From contig CAKRRD010000026.1 in the NCBI GenBank assembly GCA_934394815.1, positions 1-41,369 on the forward strand: DNA of 41,369 bases. Reading direction: 5' to 3'. This document shows, one piece after another, positions 1 through 7,078 of this stretch (position 1 is its first letter; each line of letters opens with the position of its first letter). The notes below the pieces were generated by a model that had not been told where the DNA came from, made no database searches, and saw only the letters and a list, made by a program, of their open reading frames with translations. The DNA comes from an uncultured Acetatifactor sp. (GTDB lineage Bacteria; Bacillota; Clostridia; Lachnospirales; Lachnospiraceae). A program made the translations under genes and the position numbers.

Positions 1-128
1 GAAAGAATAAGGTATCAGGGATAGCAAGTAATATGTAATGAACTAGGTCTTAACGAAGAGGAGAAATAGATAACTTCCAGATTTGTATTTATGGTAAATC
101 TAAACTGTATTTTAGCAATATTTCCTGA

Positions 129-247
129 GTGGGGACGAAAAGCGCCCCCACATATAATAAATAAAGGGTTCAAGGGAAAAATCCCTTGCTAGAACGGCAT
201 TTGGATGGAGACATCTCTAATGCGTATCTAGCCGTCGCCGGGGACTA
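129..247 (+). other. Run of four hairpins, possible structured RNA or mobile-element right end
   Basis: Four stem-loops follow one another: 129-151 (GTGGGG paired with CCCCAC, one mismatch, AAAAG loop), 168-195 (seven-pair CAAGGGA/TCCCTTG extended by GTT/AAC), 197-223 (GCATT/AATGC enclosing GATG-GAGA-CATC) and 229-247 (TAG/CTA enclosing CCG/CGG). No long open frame covers bases 1-260. The array ends about 15 bases before the first Fic-like codon and has no T-tract, so it is not a simple terminator. Known analogues are the omega-RNA-like right ends of TnpB or IscB elements, but no transposase gene lies inside the window. I do not recognise a specific RNA family. Bases 1-128 show nothing I can name. 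Confidence 0.35.
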
Positions 248-263
248 ATATATAAGAAGGAAT

Positions 264-689
264 ATAGAGCGAAATTTAGATTTTGCCAGAGCAAATTTGA
301 AAGCGAACATTTATAATCAGGCAGTGTTAGAAGGTGTCGCAACGACATTTCCGCAAACGGAGGATATTATCGAGAATGGACAAGTCTATGGGGTATCGGC
401 TACGGATGTGCAGAAGATTCTTAATTTGAAACACGCCTGGGAATTTATCTTAGATAGAGATGTGATTCAGAGTGAAAGTAATTATCATATGCTTTGTCAT
501 ATTGCAAAGTTGGTTAATGAAGGTTTCTTTTATGATGGAGGTCGTATTCGTGGTATTCCTGTGCAGATAGGCGGAACAAGCTATGTACCACCATTACCTA
601 TTGAAACAGTGGTTATCGAGCGAATAGATGAAATTAGAAGTCAGGATAAAGAGCCAATAGAGATAGCGATTGAGTTATGTATGGGATAG
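264..689 (+). pseudogene. Fic-family protein, N-terminal fragment without the catalytic core
   Basis: The frame reads NLDFARANLKANIYNQ, then LEGVATTFPQTEDI and GGTSYVPPLP, the N-terminal helices that precede the Fic AMP-transferase core. It stops at 687-689 just where the core should begin, so the HPFxxGNGR-type catalytic loop is missing and no Fic activity is expected. The 5' end is also abnormal. Homology extends upstream of the TTG at 297, but the frame has no ATG before the stop at 246-248. The codon where a start would fit (264-266) is ATA, preceded by an AAGAAGGA stretch. Either the start was mutated or an insertion displaced it. The upstream hairpin array makes insertion plausible. Full-length family members are roughly twice this size. 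Confidence 0.6.
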
Positions 690-789
690 CTATCTGCAGA
701 AAATGGAGGACTATGGACTTTCAGAGTATCTAGAAATCAAACAGAAATATTTTGATGCATATATAGAGTCATTATCAGAGGAAAATTAG
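685..789 (+). pseudogene. C-terminal remnant, possibly of a sugar ABC substrate-binding protein
   Basis: In the +1 frame relative to the Fic fragment there is a 34-codon open stretch ending at TAG 787-789. It encodes YLQKMEDYGLSEYLEIKQ followed by KYFDAYIESL. It has no start codon and no ribosome site. The pattern of helical residues ending in YxxxKQxxxDAY resembles the last helix of carbohydrate ABC solute-binding proteins of Firmicutes. That origin would fit the GH32 gene 21 bases downstream. The assignment rests on pattern memory of a short tail. It could equally be the end of another protein. Confidence 0.35.
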
Positions 790-810
790 TATACAACGGG
801 AGTGATAAAC

Positions 811-2277
811 ATGAGTGAAATGGTAAAAAAGGCAAGAAAATATGAGATGGAAGAAAGCATGAAAATAGCAAAGGAGAACAGACCGGTATATCATTTTTCA
901 AATCCGGTTGGCTGGATGAATGATCCTAATGGGTTTTCTGACTATAAAGGGGAACATCACTTATTCTTCCAGTATTATCCGTATGCAACACATTGGGATT
1001 CTATGCATTGGGGACATGCAAAAAGTACGGATTTTATCAAGTGGGAATACCTTCCAACAGCATTGGCTCCAGATCAGGACTATGACAATTTTGGTGTATT
1101 TTCCGGTAGTGCCATTGAAGATGGAGAAAAGCAGATACTGATTTATACAGGTGTAGAAGAAAAAGTGGCTGAAAATGGAGAAAAATGTATCCGCCAGAAT
1201 CAATGCGTTGCAATAGGAAATGGTGTTGAATATGAAAAAATTGAAAATAACCCGGTTGTGACTGCAGATATGTTACCAGAAGGAAGTAGTCTGGAAGATT
1301 TCAGGGATCCGAAAATATGGAAGGAAAACGGTAAATATTATATGGTTGCCGGAAGCCGCCATAGTGACGGAAGCGGTCAGATTGCGTTGTTCTGTGCAGA
1401 AAAGCCGGAAAAATGGGAATTTGCAGGAATTGTAGATCGTAGTGAAAATAAGATGGGAAGGATGTGGGAATGTCCGGATTTCTATCCTTTAGGTGGGAAA
1501 CAGGTTCTTATGATTTCACCACAGGAGATGGAAGCAGAAGGATTGGAATTTCACAATGGTAACAATACAGCATTTTTGATTGGAAATTATGACAGGGAAA
1601 AGTTGAAGTTTACAAGAGAAAAAGTACAGTGTGTGGATTATGGACTTGATTTCTATGCACCACAGACTATGGAGACAGAAGATGGAAGAAGGATTGTGAT
1701 CGGCTGGATGCAGTCATGGGATAATCCAATGTATCCGGATACTCAGCGATATTCAGGTATGATGACTATTCCGAGAGAGCTATCAATGAAGGGTGGAAGA
1801 ATTTGTCAGATGCCTGTGCGTGAGCTTGAAAATTATCGTAGCAATGTTATAATTTACGATAATGTTTGTATTCACGAAGAGACAGAATTGAAAGGCATTA
1901 ATGGAAGAAGTATCGATCTGCAAATAGCTCTTAAAGGGAAGGAATATGGGAAATTTAGAATAAAACTGGCGGCGGATGAAAAGCATTATTCAGAAGTAAT
2001 CTATGACAGGGATGAAAAGACACTTACATTTGACCGTACTCATTCTGGCTTCAGGAAAGATACAATAAGCATGCGCAGCATGTATGTCTCAGATCAAAAA
2101 GATGTGATAAATCTTAGAATTTTAGTAGACAGATTTTCCGTGGAGATATTCGTAAATGATGGGGAACAGGTAATGACCTCGCTGATTTATACACCGGTAG
2201 ATGCTTCTGGAATTCGTTTTGCAAGTAACGGAAAGACATATTTGGATGTAACCAAATATGATATTGAGGTAAAGTAA
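811..2277 (+). CDS. sacA: GH32 sucrose-6-phosphate hydrolase / beta-fructosidase
   Basis: This cytoplasmic glycoside hydrolase family 32 enzyme of 488 residues cleaves the beta-fructosyl bond of sucrose, sucrose-6-phosphate or short fructans. The three GH32 signatures are present: WMNDPNG at about residues 35-41 (D38 the nucleophile), RDPK at 165-168 (transition-state stabiliser) and WECPD near 219-223 (E220 the acid/base). A five-bladed propeller plus C-terminal beta-sandwich accounts for the length. There is no signal peptide. I start at ATG 811 because GGGAGTG at 798-804 is well spaced for it; a GTG at 802 would add three residues but sits inside that site. The gene is intact, while the sugar genes on both sides are broken. 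Whether it is still expressed from its original promoter is unclear. Confidence 0.88.
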   Translation: MSEMVKKARKYEMEESMKIAKENRPVYHFSNPVGWMNDPNGFSDYKGEHHLFFQYYPYATHWDSMHWGHAKSTDFIKWEYLPTALAPDQDYDNFGVFSGSAIEDGEKQILIYTGVEEKVAENGEKCIRQNQCVAIGNGVEYEKIENNPVVTADMLPEGSSLEDFRDPKIWKENGKYYMVAGSRHSDGSGQIALFCAEKPEKWEFAGIVDRSENKMGRMWECPDFYPLGGKQVLMISPQEMEAEGLEFHNGNNTAFLIGNYDREKLKFTREKVQCVDYGLDFYAPQTMETEDGRRIVIGWMQSWDNPMYPDTQRYSGMMTIPRELSMKGGRICQMPVRELENYRSNVIIYDNVCIHEETELKGINGRSIDLQIALKGKEYGKFRIKLAADEKHYSEVIYDRDEKTLTFDRTHSGFRKDTISMRSMYVSDQKDVINLRILVDRFSVEIFVNDGEQVMTSLIYTPVDASGIRFASNGKTYLDVTKYDIEVK

Positions 2278-2473
2278 TGGAAAAATATGATGTTGTAGCA
2301 ATGGGAGAATTACTCATTGACTTTACACAAAATGGATTCAAAACCTGATCAGACAGGATATGGAAAAAATGCTTACCTTTGCCAACGCGGCCGCCTCCAT
2401 CATTACCACCAGAAGAGGCGCACTTCGAGTCATGCCGGAAGAAGAGGAGATTTTAAAACAAATCAGATTTTAA
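2277..2473 (+). pseudogene. Fructokinase (PfkB family) internal-deletion remnant
   Basis: The ATG overlaps the sucrase stop codon (TAATG), as expected for a translationally coupled scrK. The first 23 codons read MEKYDVVAMGELLIDFTQNG, the standard N-terminus of ribokinase/PfkB-type fructokinases. The frame then stops at TGA 2346-2348. From about 2344 the +1 frame encodes MLTFANAAASIITTRRGAL and a short tail ending at 2471-2473, the C-terminal end of the same family. About 750-800 bases of the roughly 960-base gene are missing, including the catalytic GAGD region. The product cannot be functional. This is a clean internal deletion. Confidence 0.8.
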
Positions 2474-2489
2474 GAAAATGGAGACTACT

Positions 2490-3107
2490 ATGACGGAACA
2501 GGAAAAAATGCTTTCGGGAAAAATTTATGATCCGAGCGATGCAATACTGAGTACTTTGAGGGTAAAAGCGCATAAGCTTTCTCAGCAGTACAACAATACA
2601 TTTGAGGACCAGATAACAGTCAGAAAGCAGATACTGGATGAATTGCTGCCGAATCGGGGGAAAGGTGTATATCTTCAGGGACCGGTTCAATTTGACTATG
2701 GAGTATTCACAAGCATGGGCGATAGCTGCTATGCAAATTTTAATTTCACAGTTTTAGATACTTGTCCTGTACGGATTGGAAATAATGTTTATTTTGGACC
2801 GAACTGTACTATTGCGACACCGGTACACCCTTTCAGATGGCAGGAGAGAACTATTAAATATAAGGAAGATGGGACGGCATATGATGATGAATACGGTAAG
2901 CCGGTAACGATTGGAGCTAATTGTTGGATTGCAAGCAATGTTGTGATTACAGGCGGCGTGACAATCGGCGAAGGCTGCGTTATTGGTGCCGGAAGTGTGG
3001 TAACACGGGATATTCCACCGAATTCACTTGCGGTAGGAAACCCCTGCAGGGTTATACGCGAGATAACGGAGGAGGATTCCGTGAAATACCGAAAGGAATT
3101 ATTTTAA
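2490..3107 (+). CDS. maa: Maltose/galactoside O-acetyltransferase family, hexapeptide repeat
   Basis: This 205-residue left-handed beta-helix acetyltransferase belongs to the LacA/Maa/NodL group, which moves acetyl from acetyl-CoA to a sugar hydroxyl. It shows the N-terminal Mac cap (KMLSGKIYDPSD), the active-site region ATPVHPF with the catalytic His, and the hexapeptide run GANCWIASNVVITGGVTIGE ahead of GAGSVVTRDIPPNSLAVGNP. I start at ATG 2490 because GGAG at 2480-2483 lies six bases upstream. The ATG at 2478 would add four residues but lacks a site. It follows the dead fructokinase by 16 bases, so it may share the sucrase transcript. Substrate is not predictable; these enzymes often detoxify excess sugars. 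Confidence 0.85.
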   Translation: MTEQEKMLSGKIYDPSDAILSTLRVKAHKLSQQYNNTFEDQITVRKQILDELLPNRGKGVYLQGPVQFDYGVFTSMGDSCYANFNFTVLDTCPVRIGNNVYFGPNCTIATPVHPFRWQERTIKYKEDGTAYDDEYGKPVTIGANCWIASNVVITGGVTIGEGCVIGAGSVVTRDIPPNSLAVGNPCRVIREITEEDSVKYRKELF

Positions 3108-3169
3108 TGAAAAACGAAACACTTTTTTGGCTGTATGGGCGGAACGAAGAGGTGCAGAAATGTTTTGTT

Positions 3170-3691
3170 TTAAGCACTCAGATCCAGATTCTGCCCGATC
3201 AGCATGGCGGCATCGGCAGATTTCTTATTCTGCTGATAGGGATTGCTCTCGTCACTGTAGCTGATCTTGGTCGTGGTGGTGCCGCCGGCGGTGTAGACAG
3301 TGCCGCATTCAGGGCATACCGCGGTCCGCAGGGACACTGTGGCGGAGAGAACCTTGCCGTTGTTCTGTGCAGCCTTGTTGTAGGCATTCGTTACATGCTC
3401 CTGCTCATGGGCGCGAACCCTGGAGGCGGAAGCCTGAGGTGAAATATGGGATGCAGATTTGAAGGAGACCATCTCGTTGGAACCGTCCTGATATTTCCGG
3501 TTTTTGCAGGTCTCACATTCTGCGGGAGAAGATTTCCTGCCGGGCTTTTCCACATCGGATTTTCCGGGATTTACCACAACGCCCTTCTCATCGGACTGTG
3601 CGGAAGATGCCGCGCCGGTAGAATAACCGTGTCCGTAATTGCCGCTCAGACTATAATTATTATAATTACCGATTCCGTAAATGCCTGCCAT
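3170..3691 (-). CDS. SprA-related putative metalloprotease with HEXXH motif
   Basis: The 173-residue protein has a Gly/Tyr/Asn-rich N-terminus (about residues 3-25), a charged linker, a CxxC at 59-62, the sequence HEQEH at 95-99 inside a helix starting RVRAHEQEHV, and a second CxxC (CPEC) at 126-129. The HEXXH motif with a following helix is typical of zinc metalloproteases, and the arrangement fits the SprA-related family of unknown function. The two CxxC pairs could form a structural zinc knuckle. There is no clear signal peptide. AAAGGAG lies just upstream of the start and a dedicated promoter sits at 3734-3762. Substrate and proteolytic activity are not established for the family. I am confident the gene is real, less so of the function. 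Confidence 0.65.
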   Translation of the reverse strand: MAGIYGIGNYNNYSLSGNYGHGYSTGAASSAQSDEKGVVVNPGKSDVEKPGRKSSPAECETCKNRKYQDGSNEMVSFKSASHISPQASASRVRAHEQEHVTNAYNKAAQNNGKVLSATVSLRTAVCPECGTVYTAGGTTTTKISYSDESNPYQQNKKSADAAMLIGQNLDLSA

Positions 3692-3733
3692 AGGAATTCT
3701 CCTTTCTGCGTTATCTACCTTTGTTTGCCCTCA

Positions 3734-3762
3734 TTGTAGCACCTATATCCGGTGAGGGCAAG
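3734..3762 (-). promoter_or_regulatory. Sigma-A promoter of the HEXXH gene
   Basis: On the minus strand TTGCCC (3757-3762) and TACAAT (3734-3739) are separated by exactly 17 bases, with a TG one base before the -10 (extended -10). It overlaps the last bases of the Mur-ligase-like gene region and drives the gene starting at 3691. GCCCTCA/TGAGGGC (3728-3760) also forms an inverted repeat around the -10. Confidence 0.55.
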
Positions 3763-5124
3763 TCAGGATTGCTGAAAAATCTGCTCGACTTCCGAGACTA
3801 CGGAGGTTGTACCCAATATTACGATGGGATCCGGAAAAGAACCCGCCAGCGTCAGGGCCTGTTCCACCGAATCTGTCCATTCAGTATCTATGCCCTCTCC
3901 CGACAATGTCTCCTGCTGTTTTTTGGAAAAATGATAGTGCGGATTCCCGGATCTGGTGAGAAGGATCCGTTTTGCCATGTTCTTCATGGACCGGACGACA
4001 CCGGCATAATCCTTATCCTCCGGGATTCCCACAATAACCGTACAGTTCCGAATCCCCAGATGACCAAGAACTTTTTTTACATTCTCACAACTGGCGGAAT
4101 TAATACAGGCATCTAACAGGATAAGGGGGTCGGAATGCAGGACTTCCATACGCCCCGGCCAGTGCAGCCGGGACAAATACTCCCGAATAGCTGACAAAGA
4201 AAAAACTGCGGATTCCCCGCAAAGATCCGACAGGACATCCGCGCACAGTGCCAGTGCCAGTGCACAGTTTTCTGCCTGATGTTCTCCGAATAACGGAATC
4301 TGTAAATCCGGATAAATGTTATCTCCGATCACCACATCAAACTGCATCCCCAAACAGGTATAGCGGATATTTTCCGCGTGAAAATCCCGGCCGTAGATCT
4401 TACAGGGAACCTGAAGATCTACGGCACGGCGTAGCAGAACCTCCAGTACTTCCGGTTCCTGTTCTGCAAAATAGACACATTTCTGCTCTCCCGTGATGAT
4501 GTGGGACTTATCTTCCGCAATAGCCGTCAATGTGTCTCCCAGCTCCCTCGTGTGTTCTAAGAAGATTCGGTTGACCACGGCATAATCGTGGCGCACATTA
4601 TTCACATCATCGTATTTCGCACCTTTTCCGCATTCCAGTACATTAAAATCCGTATGCTTTTCGGAGAAATAAGTCAGCGCCAGATCCGCCTGAATGCCCA
4701 TGGGACTGACACATGCCGACTCCGGCAGTTCAGAGGCAATGTCCAGAATCTCCGGCCGGATTTCTTCCATCAGCCGACAGAAATCCGATTCGTCGATCAT
4801 GGTGCCATTGACACGGAAGCGTTCCCGGAAGTCTGTGATATGGGGGCTGGTCATAAGACCCACAGAGAATCTTGTCTGCAGGATCTGTGAGATCATATTG
4901 GCAACGGAGCCCTTTCCCTTGCTTCCGGTGACGACGACGCAGGGAGTAACGGATTTCTGCCAGAGCAGGGATTTCGTCAGTTCCGGATGCCTTTTTCCGG
5001 CATCCTTTGCGGCGTACTCCTGATGGGTGGCAGCCTGCAGATAAGAGGCATAGACGAAATCCTCGGCATCCCCGGGTGTGGTGATTCCATGAAATTGTAG
5101 TGGTGTTCCGGAAGTGTTTTTCAT
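3763..5124 (-). CDS. FolC-like Mur ligase family protein
   Basis: The 453-residue protein has the three-domain layout of Mur ligases and folylpolyglutamate synthase, which form amide bonds through an acyl phosphate. The P-loop GSKGKGS is at 67-73. FolC-type landmarks follow: TSPHITDFRERFRVNG, then a VLECGKGAKYDDVNNV stretch in place of the usual EVGLGGRxDATN, and LEHTRELGDT. The C-terminal domain has LDACINSAS where FolC carries an HNP motif, and its catalytic surface therefore differs. It lies eight bases downstream of a RimK-like ATP-grasp gene on the same strand, so the two are probably co-transcribed. A general folate role is possible, but the divergent motifs and partner suggest a different carboxylate-amine substrate. 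The annotation beyond the superfamily is open. Confidence 0.72.
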   Translation of the reverse strand: MKNTSGTPLQFHGITTPGDAEDFVYASYLQAATHQEYAAKDAGKRHPELTKSLLWQKSVTPCVVVTGSKGKGSVANMISQILQTRFSVGLMTSPHITDFRERFRVNGTMIDESDFCRLMEEIRPEILDIASELPESACVSPMGIQADLALTYFSEKHTDFNVLECGKGAKYDDVNNVRHDYAVVNRIFLEHTRELGDTLTAIAEDKSHIITGEQKCVYFAEQEPEVLEVLLRRAVDLQVPCKIYGRDFHAENIRYTCLGMQFDVVIGDNIYPDLQIPLFGEHQAENCALALALCADVLSDLCGESAVFSLSAIREYLSRLHWPGRMEVLHSDPLILLDACINSASCENVKKVLGHLGIRNCTVIVGIPEDKDYAGVVRSMKNMAKRILLTRSGNPHYHFSKKQQETLSGEGIDTEWTDSVEQALTLAGSFPDPIVILGTTSVVSEVEQIFQQS

Positions 5125-5132
5125 GAAAAAAT

Positions 5133-5999
5133 TTATGCCTTTCCGTGACCTGTAAAGTCTGATTTTATCGTTTCGATAATTTTTCCTGCAACATTCACAC
5201 CGGAAGCCTTTTCGATGCCTTCCAGCCCCGGCATGACATTGATCTCGCAGAAATAAGGCTTCTCCCGGCCAAAGAGCAGATCGATCCCCAGAAAATCCAG
5301 TCCGGTCTGTTCGTAAATGTCTGCGGCAATGGTGCGGATGGCAGGGGTGATTTCATAAGGCTCCACGGAGGCTCCCAGAGCCACATTGGCGCGGAAATCT
5401 CCCTGGGATCTACGCTGCATACAGGCCACGGCTTCCCCGCGGATGCTGTAGAAACGCAGATCCCTGCCATAACTCTCCGAGATAAATTCCTCAAAGAGCC
5501 ATTCCTTTGCTGCCGGATAGGTAATGGACAGCTTTTCGTAATCCTCCGGATTCCGGATGCAGACGATCTCCTCTCCCATGGAACTTTCCAGGCCTTTTCC
5601 CACAAAGGGAAGTCCCAGCTGTTCCACAAGGGAAGCAAAAGGCAGCAGCGAGGTTCCCAGAAGATATTTCGGCATCAGAAAAGCTTCGGAATGGAGCCTT
5701 TGTACCTGTTCAAATTTATTAATATAGACATTATAGGCAGATAAGGGATTATAGCTTCGGGGCGCAAGTGCGTTTATGGCATCTTTTGCCCGGCCCCATT
5801 TGTAGCGGTTTATTACAAAATCTACCGGTTCCAGCCTTACACCATGATTGAAGATACCGTCCGGTGTGACCATGGTGTCATGGATCCCTACAATCTGAAG
5901 ATTCACATCGCGGGCAGCAGCTTCCGCTGCCAGCCGGTTGCAGGTATAGGCATTGCTCATCACATTATATTTTTCAATCAGATATCCCTTAAGAGCCAT
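5133..5999 (-). CDS. RimK-like ATP-grasp carboxylate-amine ligase
   Basis: The 288-residue protein carries an ATP-grasp fold of the RimK/LysX type. The central part (about 95-190) includes LLGTSLLPF, the glycine-rich LPFVGKGLESSMGEEI lid region and the adenine-contacting EWLFEEFI. The C-terminal part has a metal-binding DLLFGREKPYFCEINVMPG with the conserved E-x-N. Such enzymes add amino acids, often glutamate, to a carboxylate. The N-terminal domain starts LKGYLIEKYNVMSNAYTCNR. The gene precedes the Mur-ligase-like gene by eight bases and has its own promoter at 6033-6061 and a GAGGT site at 6004-6010. Two different ATP-dependent amide ligases in one operon suggest a two-step peptide or polyamino-acid modification. 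The acceptor is unknown. Confidence 0.75.
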   Translation of the reverse strand: MALKGYLIEKYNVMSNAYTCNRLAAEAAARDVNLQIVGIHDTMVTPDGIFNHGVRLEPVDFVINRYKWGRAKDAINALAPRSYNPLSAYNVYINKFEQVQRLHSEAFLMPKYLLGTSLLPFASLVEQLGLPFVGKGLESSMGEEIVCIRNPEDYEKLSITYPAAKEWLFEEFISESYGRDLRFYSIRGEAVACMQRRSQGDFRANVALGASVEPYEITPAIRTIAADIYEQTGLDFLGIDLLFGREKPYFCEINVMPGLEGIEKASGVNVAGKIIETIKSDFTGHGKA

Positions 6000-6032
6000 A
6001 AAACTACCTCACAAAACAATTTTCCCATGGTT

Positions 6033-6061
6033 AACATATCAAAATGCCATGAAAATAGCAA
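6033..6061 (-). promoter_or_regulatory. Sigma-A promoter of the RimK/Mur-ligase pair
   Basis: On the minus strand TTGCTA (6056-6061) and TATGTT (6033-6038) are spaced by 17 bases, about 35 bases ahead of the ATG at 5999. The rest of the 6000-6290 interval holds only the xpt promoter candidate and leader. A 51-codon open stretch at 6101-6256 has no recognisable product. Confidence 0.5.
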
Positions 6062-6180
6062 GAGAAAGCGGTTGCCTTTTCCCGTGGGGAAGCATACAAT
6101 GAAAATATATCATAAAAAAGCAATTAATATGGGATTTTGGGCATCGGTGACATTATATATAAGGAGAAGCCGGCCAGGAT

Positions 6181-6209
6181 TTGATTATGGATACTATACA
6201 GAAAATACT
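6181..6209 (+). promoter_or_regulatory. Candidate xpt promoter
   Basis: TTGATT (6181-6186) and AATACT (6204-6209) are spaced by 17 bases, giving a leader of about 75 bases before xpt. The match is moderate. I looked for the purine riboswitch usually found before xpt (a three-way junction with TTTCTACC) and did not find it. Confidence 0.4.
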
Positions 6210-6290
6210 TGGGGAGAAGTAAATTCTTCTATTGAAAAAGAAGCACTCCCCTGATTATAATTAAGAAAAAGCTAACAAAGGAGACACACA

Positions 6291-6869
6291 ATGAAACTAC
6301 TCGAAGAGCGTATCCGCAAGGACGGAACGGTAAAAGCCGGAAATGTATTAAAGGTGGATTCTTTTCTGAATCATCAGATGGATATTGATTTATTCAATGA
6401 AATGGGAAAAGAGTGGGCGCGTCTGTTTGCAGACCGTAACATTACAAAAATCCTGACGGTGGAGGCTTCCGGTATCGGCATTGCCTGCGTGGCAGCCCAG
6501 CATTTTCATGTGCCGGTGGTATTCGCCAAGAAATCCCAGTCGGTAAATATTGACGGTGAGGTCTATTCTACCAAGATCGAATCCTTTACACATAAGAGAG
6601 TATATGACGTGATCGTCTCCAGAAAGTTCCTGCATCCCGAAGACCACATTCTCATTATTGATGATTTCCTGGCCAACGGATGCGCACTGGAAGGTCTGAT
6701 CGACATCGTCAATAAGGCAGGAGCTACCGTAGAAGGTGTCGGCATTGCAGTAGAAAAAGGTTTCCAGAAGGGCGGCGATCTGATCCGTTCCAAAGGCATC
6801 CGGGTAGAGTCTCTGGCCATTGTGGAAAGCATGGATGACAAGACCGGAGACATCACCTTTCGCGCTTAA
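6291..6869 (+). CDS. xpt: Xanthine phosphoribosyltransferase
   Basis: Xpt converts xanthine and PRPP to XMP in cytosolic purine salvage. The 192-residue protein matches the family from [20 protein letters not shown] onward. It has the type I PRTase PRPP-binding motif [12 protein letters not shown] at about 119-130 and the hood region VEASGIG near 58-64. AAAGGAGAC precedes the ATG. In many Firmicutes xpt is followed by pbuX and controlled by a guanine riboswitch. Here the next gene is a nucleoside-type ABC transporter lipoprotein and no riboswitch is visible. The pairing supports a purine nucleoside or base as the transporter's substrate. Confidence 0.93.
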   Translation: MKLLEERIRKDGTVKAGNVLKVDSFLNHQMDIDLFNEMGKEWARLFADRNITKILTVEASGIGIACVAAQHFHVPVVFAKKSQSVNIDGEVYSTKIESFTHKRVYDVIVSRKFLHPEDHILIIDDFLANGCALEGLIDIVNKAGATVEGVGIAVEKGFQKGGDLIRSKGIRVESLAIVESMDDKTGDITFRA

Positions 6870-6900
6870 AAAATGAGTTAATAAAAATTTAATACTTCTC

Positions 6901-6930
6901 TTGACAAGAAGTCAGACGAATGCTTATACT
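6901..6930 (+). promoter_or_regulatory. Strong sigma-A promoter of the BMP transporter operon
   Basis: A perfect -35 TTGACA (6901-6906) is followed after 18 bases by TATACT (6925-6930). Transcription should begin near 6937, giving a leader of about 140 bases before the lipoprotein gene. Confidence 0.7.
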
Positions 6931-6953
6931 GACTAATGTTGAGAGGATACAAT

Positions 6954-6988
6954 AAAGGGGTTGTATGAAAGATCATACTGCCCTTTTT
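6954..6988 (+). terminator. Terminator-like hairpin in the BMP leader
   Basis: AAAGGG (6954-6959) pairs with CCCTTT (6981-6986), enclosing the perfect hairpin GTATGA-AAGA-TCATAC (6963-6978). A run of five T follows (6984-6988). It lies only about 20 bases into the predicted transcript, between promoter and gene, so it would work as an attenuator unless bypassed. A second stem (GCGCTGC 7027-7033 with GCAGCGC 7057-7063) lies just before the ribosome site. Confidence 0.5.
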
Positions 6989-7078
6989 ATGTTAAGACTC
7001 AGCAGTTTATCCGCAGATTCGTGTCCGCGCTGCCACCATGGATCTGTGATGAGGCAGCAGCGCAGAAAGAGGAGAATT

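Noticed and set aside
1..260. Group II intron 3' end
   Set aside because: The region has hairpins but no domain V-like sequence.
6101..6256. 51-codon open frame ahead of xpt
   Set aside because: GGGGAAG lies upstream, but the peptide has no recognisable features and its frame covers the candidate xpt promoter. Evidence is too weak to call a gene.
6000..6290. Purine riboswitch before xpt
   Set aside because: Expected from Bacillus and many Clostridia, but the TTTCTACC junction and the P1-P3 arrangement are not visible.
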